Shown here: piece after piece, positions 57,949 through 64,000 of the stretch
Layout of the letters: every line of letters starts with the position of its first letter
Numbering within the stretch: position 1 is the stretch's first letter
Assembly (NCBI GenBank): GCA_018335195.1
Contig: JAGXKN010000007.1
Coordinates: 1 to 64,000, forward strand
Direction of reading: 5' to 3'
Origin: Desulfobacterales bacterium
GTDB lineage: Bacteria; Desulfobacterota; Desulfobacteria; Desulfobacterales; Desulfosalsimonadaceae
Length of the DNA: 64,000 bases
Made by a program: the position numbers and the translations under genes
The notes under the pieces: model-generated
Databases searched by the model: none
Told to the model about the DNA's origin: nothing
The model's input: the letters and a program-made list of their open reading frames with translations, nothing else

Positions 57949-60609
57949 CTAGAACACCTGCTTGAAGACTTCGGCCACTTCGTTGGGATCGGATACCGGC
58001 CGCGGGTTGAAAAGTGTTGGCGTATCCGCAATGGCGTGGAAGGGGGCCGCGGCCAGGTCCTCTTCGGTGACGCCCACCTCGCTCAGGCGCATGGGATGCC
58101 CCGTTTCCTTCATCAGCGTTTCCAGTGCATCCACCCCGGCCATGGCTGCCTGGCGGCTATCCATACCGGCGATGCTTACGCCCATTGCCTGGGCGGCCAG
58201 CGCCAGTTTGTCTGTAGCGTAATCCACATTATAGCGCATCACTGCGGGCAGCACAATACCGCATGCCGCACCGTGCGGCACGTTGTTTAACATGCCCACG
58301 GTATGGGCCATGGAATGGGCCAGGCCCACCTGGGCGATGCCAAAGGCCCATCCCGCGGCGGTGGCTGCCATCTGCATGTTGTTTCTGGCCTCCTCGTCTT
58401 TGCCGTCGGCAATGACCCGGGGCAGATTTTCCCGGATCAGCCGGATGGCCTGCAGGGCGTGTCCGTCGCAGAGGGGATTGGACATGGTGGAGGTAAGCGC
58501 CTCTACCGCGTGGGTCATGGCGTCCATGGCCGTGGTGGCGGTCAGTCCGGGCGGCAGGCCGATGGTAAAGCGCGGGTCCAGGATGGCTGTGTTCGGCGTG
58601 ATATAGGGGTCCACGATGTAGACCTTGCGCCCGGCCGAGTGGCTCTTGATGACAGAAACGTTGGTGACCTCGCTGCCCGTGCCCGATGTGGTGGGAATCG
58701 CGATGTGCGGTGTCTGGGGTTCGGTAAGGCGCATCACGGCCACGTGATCGTCTGCCTTGCCGCCGTTTTTCAGGGTCACGCACACGGCCTTGGCCGTGTC
58801 CAGAACGCTGCCGCCGCCTACGCTGACGATCATGTCCGCGCCCTTTTCCCGGGCCATGTCCGCGGCTTTGTCCACAGTCGCAAGATCGGTGTCCTGGGAG
58901 ACATCATCATACACGCCCGCGCAGAAATCGCCCAGCGCATCTTCAACCAGCCGGGTTAAGCCGGCTTCCCGCACGCCTTTGTCCGTGAGCACCAGCGCCC
59001 GGCTGCCGCCCAGCCGGACCACCTCCCGGTAAACTGCCGGCAGGCTGTTGCGGCCGGCCATTACCAGGGTGGGGGTAATGTACTGGACAAACGGGATGTT
59101 GGGGTCATCGGAAAACATCTTCATCATGAAGTTGCTCTGGTGATCGGCGCTGGCAGAGACATGGACCCGCTTGACCTCGGTGTATTCCTTTAATCCGGCT
59201 TCTCCCAGTTCCCGGCCGACCCCTGATTGTTTGTATCCGCCAAACGGGCAGAAATCCCCGAATGCGTGATAGTTGTTGATCCACATGGTGCCGGTGCGAA
59301 TCCGGCGCGCGATGCGCTCGGCACGGGCGTTGCTTGCTGAAAATACCCCGCCGGCCAGGCCGTAGATGGAATCATTGGCGATCTCCACGGCCTCGTCTTC
59401 GATGTCGTACTTGATCACGCAAACCACCGGGCCGAAGATCTCTTCCTGGGCAATGCGCATGCGGTTGTCAACATCTGTAAAAATCGTGGGCTTGTAATAA
59501 AATCCGCCCTCCAGGCCTTCTACTTGCGCACGCTCGCCGCCGGTGAGAAGCCGTGCGCCTTCTTCCTTGCCGATTTTTACATATTGCTCGACCGTGGAGA
59601 GCTGGGCCGCATTGGCCAGCGGTCCCTGGTGGGAGGCGGGATCCAGCTGGTAGCCGATGCGCAGGTTCTCTGCACGGTTTTTCATCTTTTCCAGAAATTC
59701 GTCATAGACTTTTGATGCTACCAGGACGCGGGTGCCGGATTCGCACACCTGGCCCTGGTGGAAAAACGTCCCGAAGATGGCCCCTTCCACGGCCATGTCC
59801 AGATCCGCGTCATCGAGCACGATGTTGGCCGACTTGCCGCCGAGTTCCAGGGTGACCTTTTTTACCGTATCCGCGCCCATCTTCATGATCTGCCGACCCA
59901 CCTCGGTGCTGCCGGTAAAGGCGATCTTGTCCACAGACGGGTGGGTGCACAGGGTGTCGCCCAGTTCTCCGCCCGGGCCGGCAATGACGTTGACCACCCC
60001 GTCGGGGATGCCGGCGGCCCTGGCGGCTTCTGCAACAATGAGCGCCCCCAGCGGGGTGGAGGTGGCGGGTTTTAGTACAATGCTGTTGCCCATGGCAATG
60101 GCCGGGGCGATTTTCCAGAAAGCCATGCTCAGCGGGAAGTTCCAGGGGATGATGCCCACGCAGACCCCGATAGGCTCGCGCCGGATGAAGTCCCGTCCCG
60201 GGGCGAACACGTTTCCGGCATACGGGATTTCTTTTTCCCACGGGAAATGGTAAGCCGCGTAATGGCCGTAATTGCGTATCAGCTGGGAGCCGAGCATCCC
60301 CCAGTACTTTGCCAGCCGGATGATGTGACCGGAATCCATGGCCTCGGTGATCGCCAGGCGCAGTGCCTGCTGGGTGATCTGGTCGGAAAATGCGTTGAGT
60401 TTCTCCAGGCGGGCCGCGGGTGTCAAATCGCTCCATATCCCGCTGTCAAAGGCTTTTCTGGCCGCATCAATTGCCGCTTCGGCCTCGGATTTGCCGGCTT
60501 TGGCCACGGTCGCCACCGGCATGCCGGTGCCCGGATCAATGGATTCAAAAGTCCCGCCGTCTGCGGCATCCACGAATTCGCCGTTGATGAACAGCTTGTA
60601 ATGGTCCAT
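57949..60609 (-). CDS. Fusion of NAD(P) aldehyde dehydrogenase and iron-type alcohol dehydrogenase
   Basis: A single 886-residue chain. Residues 1-490 are a classical ALDH-superfamily aldehyde dehydrogenase: IIPWNFP with N157, VTLELGGKS with general base E255 and FHQGQVCESGTR with nucleophile C289. Residues about 500-886 are a type III Fe-alcohol dehydrogenase: SVGGGSVLDTAKAV, TTSGTGSEVTNV, and metal ligands in MDAMTHAVEAL, HSMAHTVG and NNVPHGAACG. The order resembles AdhE, but the first domain is the hydrolytic, acid-forming type, with Glu and the ALDH Cys context, not the CoA-acylating one. The enzyme would convert an alcohol through an aldehyde to an acid. It is monocistronic with an operator-like palindrome at its start point. 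Confidence 0.92.
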   Translation of the reverse strand: MDHYKLFINGEFVDAADGGTFESIDPGTGMPVATVAKAGKSEAEAAIDAARKAFDSGIWSDLTPAARLEKLNAFSDQITQQALRLAITEAMDSGHIIRLAKYWGMLGSQLIRNYGHYAAYHFPWEKEIPYAGNVFAPGRDFIRREPIGVCVGIIPWNFPLSMAFWKIAPAIAMGNSIVLKPATSTPLGALIVAEAARAAGIPDGVVNVIAGPGGELGDTLCTHPSVDKIAFTGSTEVGRQIMKMGADTVKKVTLELGGKSANIVLDDADLDMAVEGAIFGTFFHQGQVCESGTRVLVASKVYDEFLEKMKNRAENLRIGYQLDPASHQGPLANAAQLSTVEQYVKIGKEEGARLLTGGERAQVEGLEGGFYYKPTIFTDVDNRMRIAQEEIFGPVVCVIKYDIEDEAVEIANDSIYGLAGGVFSASNARAERIARRIRTGTMWINNYHAFGDFCPFGGYKQSGVGRELGEAGLKEYTEVKRVHVSASADHQSNFMMKMFSDDPNIPFVQYITPTLVMAGRNSLPAVYREVVRLGGSRALVLTDKGVREAGLTRLVEDALGDFCAGVYDDVSQDTDLATVDKAADMAREKGADMIVSVGGGSVLDTAKAVCVTLKNGGKADDHVAVMRLTEPQTPHIAIPTTSGTGSEVTNVSVIKSHSAGRKVYIVDPYITPNTAILDPRFTIGLPPGLTATTAMDAMTHAVEALTSTMSNPLCDGHALQAIRLIRENLPRVIADGKDEEARNNMQMAATAAGWAFGIAQVGLAHSMAHTVGMLNNVPHGAACGIVLPAVMRYNVDYATDKLALAAQAMGVSIAGMDSRQAAMAGVDALETLMKETGHPMRLSEVGVTEEDLAAAPFHAIADTPTLFNPRPVSDPNEVAEVFKQVF

Positions 60610-60663
60610 GGCTCTTTCTCCTTTGTAGGGTGATCATCGGGTGCTGCAACCTGTCTTGACAAT

Positions 60664-60709
60664 GTGAAATGTTTCACGCATATTAGGAAGCAATTTAAAT
60701 TTTTGTCAA
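60664..60709 (-). promoter_or_regulatory. Promoter and operator of the ALDH-ADH fusion
   Basis: On the minus strand TTGACA (60709-60704) and TAATAT (60685-60680) are spaced by 18 bases. Overlapping the expected start is the near-palindrome GTGAAA-TG-TTTCAC (60664-60677). An inverted copy of its CGTGAAAC half lies at 60745-60752, close to the divergent 739-residue gene, so one regulator could bind both sides. Confidence 0.65.
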
Positions 60710-60786
60710 ATTTTGCAGTCGTTTCAATGATATTTATGTTTTAACGTGAAACAGAAGGTTGTTTCTGCAAAACCGGAGGCAGGACA

Positions 60787-63006
60787 ATGGAAGACAGCGA
60801 TGCCGCGGCTTCGGCCATACTTGCGGTTTTCCCCACCATTGAAGCGTTTTCCGGGTTCAGCGCATACCGGGAAAATGCCGGGGCCGTGAAATCGTTTTCG
60901 GATTTTGCTTTTGCCCGCGGACTCATTGACACCCCTGATCCGATAGCCCTGGAAGCCTTTATCCGGGCGTATCCCGGGCAGCTCGAGCAGGCCCCGGAGA
61001 CCGGGGATTTGAACTTTGAGGCGCTTGTTGAGCAAAAAGCTCGGCTGCTTGAATTCAATCTCTCCATGCGGGCCCTGGTCGAGCGGGTCAATTCCCTGAT
61101 CGCACATCACCGGATCGAACTGCCCGGGGTGAGCAATTCCATGCTCTCCCGGCTGAAAAAGGAGACCGCGGATACACCCCATAAATGCAACACCCTGCGC
61201 AGCCTGGCCTTTTGGATCGGTCACGAGCGTCCCCACCTGGGCCGGCGGTTTCACTATGAAACACTGCTGAAGCTGTGTCGTCACGGCAGGCATCAAACCG
61301 ATCATAAGGAGGGCGTGCGCATCGGATTCGCATTGTACAGCCGGGGCGATGTCATTGATCACGAGATCGTGGGATGGCTGAAAAAAAACCTTAAGGCGTA
61401 CATCGAACATGCCATCAGCCGGTTTTCCTACGGCAAATGGGGTAAGGTCCGGTCCCAGGGCATTACCACCCTGTACGTGGATTTTCCGAAGGAGGCCGGG
61501 GCCACCAATCCCGCAGCCTATCGTCAGTGTCTGCGAAGCGCGGTCTCCCTGGCCCACCAGATGGCCATCCGGTGGTCTTTGTCCGCGTACTGCACCCAGA
61601 ACCGGTTTTTGTCAATCGGGATTGCCGCGGGCGAATTTACGGTGCTCGACAACTATCTCCTGCCCGTGCTCAACACAAAGCTTGCAGGCGATCCAGTGAT
61701 CCGCCTGACCGACTATGCCCGGCAGTGCGTACTGATCAATGACATCCGCCTGCTTTTGTGCCGGGAGCCCGCGGAAATTACCCTTTTCAGCGGGGAAACG
61801 CTGACCATCTGGTGGGTCGAAGGTTTCTGGAGCGCGCTGTACTTTGATTTTGTTCCCGATCTGTTAAAGGACCCGGTCCTGGCAAATGATGCGGATGCCA
61901 CGGAAGGCGCGGCAGATCGGTTTTGGATTTCATCGGCCGCCGGCAGGGCAAAGGCATCCAATGCGGTTTCCGCTTTTCTCAAGTTTCCGCAGAACTCGCT
62001 GCTGGGCCTGGAAATCGCCAAAACCCTGTATTACAGGCGCCGTTTCTGGGAGGCCATGGAGATTTTAAGGATTGTGCTGAGCCTGGATTCGACCCGCTTA
62101 AACGCCCGGACCCTGCGCATGGTGTTGCTGCGCAATCTTGCCGTGGAAGCCCCGTCCCATGAGATTGCCGCCGGTTTTTTTGTTCAGGCCGAACACGAGG
62201 CGGCTTTTATACAAAAAAACTGCGCTTTTGAATCCGAGGAGTTTTATTGCGAATATGCGGTGCTCTATCTGGCTCGGGCCATGTCGACCCTGGGATATAT
62301 GCGCCGGGGCGGCCTTGAGGTAAAAACCCAACAACCCGCCTATTTCCGGCAGCAGATCTTTGCAGACCTGGATCGTGCGGAGTCCCTTTTTACAATGGGA
62401 GTTACGGTTTCGCCCACCGGGATCCGGTCGGTGTACCTGCTCAGCACGGTGCGGGTGCTCAGGGTCTTGCTGCAAAGTCGGCCGCGGATTTTTGAAACAT
62501 CGGATTGCCCCGTTGACGGAAATCCGGAAGAAATCCGGCAGGAGGTAGCCAAAATGCACCGACAGTTTGGCTACCTCCGCGAAGATCTCTCCGGGCAGGC
62601 GACGACTTCCCGGTGGCTGGAAGAGATTTTCAGTAACCATATGGTAAGCCATGACGACTCGATTGCACTGCAGGCTTACCGGCCGACCACCTATTTTTGT
62701 GCTGCTGTGACTTGGTGGGACCTGTTTCCCGTGCGCACCGTCCGGGGTGCGGCAAAAGCCGTGGAACTGCTCGAGCAGGCCGCGGCCATGGCCGCAAGCG
62801 TGGCGGAGCAGTATGTATGCATATATGCATTTACCCGGACTTACGGGGAGATGATGCCGGCTGTGGAGTTCATCGAACATATGCACCGGGGCATCCGAAT
62901 GATCCGGGAACAGGCAGGACAAAAACTTTCGGAAAAAGATGGCGCAGAAGTTATAGCGTCCGCAGATGCCGTGCGATCGTCTCTGCTGATGACTTTGAAC
63001 TACTGA
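60787..63006 (+). CDS. Large protein of unknown function, divergent to the ALDH-ADH fusion
   Basis: The 739-residue protein has no signal peptide or clear membrane helix. Residues about 113-145 (GVSNSMLSRLKKETADTPHK, then LRSLAFWIG) look like a helix-turn-helix with a following helix. The remainder is helical; SLLGLEIAKTLYYRRRFWEA, EILRIVLSLDSTRLNARTLR and later repeats have TPR-like character. A regulator with an N-terminal DNA-binding part and a helical sensor is possible, matching its divergent position and the shared GTGAAAC sites, but this is inference; I recognise no named family. The ATG at 60787 has AGGCAGGAC upstream. Composition is like its neighbours, so recent transfer is not indicated. 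Confidence 0.6.
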   Translation: MEDSDAAASAILAVFPTIEAFSGFSAYRENAGAVKSFSDFAFARGLIDTPDPIALEAFIRAYPGQLEQAPETGDLNFEALVEQKARLLEFNLSMRALVERVNSLIAHHRIELPGVSNSMLSRLKKETADTPHKCNTLRSLAFWIGHERPHLGRRFHYETLLKLCRHGRHQTDHKEGVRIGFALYSRGDVIDHEIVGWLKKNLKAYIEHAISRFSYGKWGKVRSQGITTLYVDFPKEAGATNPAAYRQCLRSAVSLAHQMAIRWSLSAYCTQNRFLSIGIAAGEFTVLDNYLLPVLNTKLAGDPVIRLTDYARQCVLINDIRLLLCREPAEITLFSGETLTIWWVEGFWSALYFDFVPDLLKDPVLANDADATEGAADRFWISSAAGRAKASNAVSAFLKFPQNSLLGLEIAKTLYYRRRFWEAMEILRIVLSLDSTRLNARTLRMVLLRNLAVEAPSHEIAAGFFVQAEHEAAFIQKNCAFESEEFYCEYAVLYLARAMSTLGYMRRGGLEVKTQQPAYFRQQIFADLDRAESLFTMGVTVSPTGIRSVYLLSTVRVLRVLLQSRPRIFETSDCPVDGNPEEIRQEVAKMHRQFGYLREDLSGQATTSRWLEEIFSNHMVSHDDSIALQAYRPTTYFCAAVTWWDLFPVRTVRGAAKAVELLEQAAAMAASVAEQYVCIYAFTRTYGEMMPAVEFIEHMHRGIRMIREQAGQKLSEKDGAEVIASADAVRSSLLMTLNY

Positions 63007-63029
63007 TCCGCAGCAGGTCACACAAAGTA

Positions 63030-63066
63030 CACGAAGGCAGCCGGGTTATCCGGCTTTACCTTCGTG
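63030..63066. repeat. Hairpin between convergent genes
   Basis: CACGAAGG...AGCCGG and CCGGCT...CCTTCGTG form a two-part stem (63030-63037 with 63059-63066, and 63039-63044 with 63050-63055). No T run follows on either strand. It may act as a bidirectional transcription barrier or be a dispersed repeat. Confidence 0.5.
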
Positions 63067-63113
63067 TTGCTTCGCGTTTTTCGTGTTATGGCGTGCCCGG
63101 ATGTTCACACGGC

Positions 63114-64000
63114 CTATTCTTTCTCCTGCTTGGCCACTTCCTCAGCCCGCAGGTTTTTGCGCAGCACCTTGCCCACAGCGGATTTCGGGATGTCATCCCG
63201 GAATTCGACAATCTTGGGCCGTTTGTAAGCAGCCAGCTTGTCCTTGCAGAAATCGATGATTTCCTCTTCCGTGGCGGTCTCTCCCTGCTTGAGGGTGATA
63301 AAGGCCTTGATGGTTTCGCCCCGGTACTCGTCGGGAATACCTACTGCAGCGGCTTCGGACACCTTCGGATGCCGGTAGAGGACTTCGTCGATTTCCCTGG
63401 GATAAATATTGTATCCGCTGGCAATGATCATGTCCTTTGTGCGGTCCACGAGATAAACGTAGCCGTCCTCGTCCTGCACGGCCACATCTCCTGTGTACAG
63501 CCATCCGTCCTTGAGCTGGTTGGCGGTTTCTTCCGGGTTGTTCCAGTAGCCGGACATGACCTGGGGTCCGGTGATGAGAAGTTCTCCCCGTTCTCCCTGC
63601 TTGACTTCGGTAACCCCGTCACCGGGATCCACGAGTTTGATATCGTTGTCCGGGATGGGAATGCCGATGCTGCCGGGTTTTTTCAGCCCCATGTTGGGAT
63701 TGGCAATGCCCATGGCAGCGGTTTCGCTCATGCCCCAGCCTTCGCCGAAGCAGATATTGAGATCCCGGGCCCTTTCGATCAGGCTGACCGGGCAGGGGGC
63801 GCCGCCGCTGTTGAGCAGTCCGAATTTCTTGTCAAGTTCCAGGGACTCGGCCTTGGGATGATTCAAAATGGCGCTGATCATGGTGGGCACGGCCGGGAAA
63901 AACTGGATTCGGGGGATCATTTCCAGAATGCCCATGATTTCCTCAATGTCAAAGCGCGGGACAAGAATCTGAGTGGCGCAGTTGAACATGGCCCAGTTGA
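63114..64000 (-). CDS. Acyl-CoA synthetase (AMP-forming), C-terminal part (runs off window)
   Basis: The minus strand is open from the window edge and encodes the last 295 or so residues of an adenylate-forming ligase. Motifs are GEGWGMSETAAMG (A5-like, binding AMP), GYWNNPEETANQLKDGWLYTGDVAVQDEDGY (read in pieces), the hinge DRTKDMIIASGYNIYPREIDE, and the catalytic lysine in IPKSAVGKVLRKNL. The gene activates a fatty or aromatic acid with ATP and CoA; the hinge and A5 sequences fit the medium/long-chain FadD group. The start lies beyond 64000. It is convergent with the 739-residue gene. Confidence 0.95.
   Translation of the reverse strand, partial: NWAMFNCATQILVPRFDIEEIMGILEMIPRIQFFPAVPTMISAILNHPKAESLELDKKFGLLNSGGAPCPVSLIERARDLNICFGEGWGMSETAAMGIANPNMGLKKPGSIGIPIPDNDIKLVDPGDGVTEVKQGERGELLITGPQVMSGYWNNPEETANQLKDGWLYTGDVAVQDEDGYVYLVDRTKDMIIASGYNIYPREIDEVLYRHPKVSEAAAVGIPDEYRGETIKAFITLKQGETATEEEIIDFCKDKLAAYKRPKIVEFRDDIPKSAVGKVLRKNLRAEEVAKQEKE

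Overview
The window looks like chromosomal DNA of an anaerobic, Gram-negative, sulfate-reducer-like member of the Desulfobacterota (former Deltaproteobacteria), probably Desulfobacterales. This is inference from four things: a complete-looking anaerobic (early cobalt insertion) cobalamin operon headed by an exported CbiK chelatase, an apparent selenocysteine-encoding DsrE-like gene, outer-membrane type lipoproteins, and a moderately high G+C content. No taxonomic marker such as rRNA is present.

Region by region. 1-2.8 kb: the start of a methylenetetrahydrofolate reductase-like gene, an HTH/receiver regulator, a small secreted protein and a lone ParA-type ATPase. 2.9-9.3 kb is a decayed accessory zone. 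It holds an orphan DUF2283 gene with a truncated partner, a narG pseudogene with two Tyr-to-stop changes, a universal stress gene beside an FNR/DNR-type palindrome, and an ArsR/Cys-rich microprotein/TSUP permease unit. It also holds an ABC ATPase stump, a PadR/TSUP unit, a RhuM gene that has lost its middle and is followed by an HsdR stump, and a nested inverted-repeat element. 9.3-11.6 kb: a VOC protein, then a redox cluster of thioredoxin reductase, ArsR regulator and a DsrE-family gene interrupted by an in-frame UGA that is best read as selenocysteine. 11.8-15.1 kb: four minus-strand envelope proteins, two of them lipoproteins. 15.3-20.8 kb: a diguanylate cyclase with three periplasmic solute-binding domains, a molybdate-type transporter and small unknown genes.

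21-37.3 kb is one minus-strand cobalamin operon. Its order of transcription is cbiK (exported), a BtuC/BtuD/BtuF-like ABC importer, cbiA, cbiC, cbiL, a Gate-domain membrane protein, cbiD, cbiET, cbiF, cbiG, cbiH, cbiP, cobD-like and cbiB. Most neighbours overlap by a few bases. It is preceded by a cobalamin riboswitch, a strong intrinsic terminator and a consensus promoter whose -10 box contains the stop codon of the upstream histidine kinase. cbiJ and the nucleotide-loop genes are not in the window.

37.3-51.4 kb is mostly housekeeping: a PAS histidine kinase, an amidohydrolase, HtpG, a rhomboid protease, an HD hydrolase, an EIIA-type regulator with a ClC channel and a tandem Usp protein, then the dnaX-ybaB-recR-ykgJ-murI operon and tRNA-Ser(GGA). 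51.6-64 kb: a PEP/pyruvate-binding protein, a TPR-type exported protein, two half-size permeases, tRNA-Ser(CGA), a TrmN6-like methyltransferase with a DciA-like protein, and a flavin-nucleotide-binding protein. It closes with an unusual aldehyde dehydrogenase/Fe-alcohol dehydrogenase fusion divergent from a 739-residue unknown protein, and the 3' part of an acyl-CoA synthetase.
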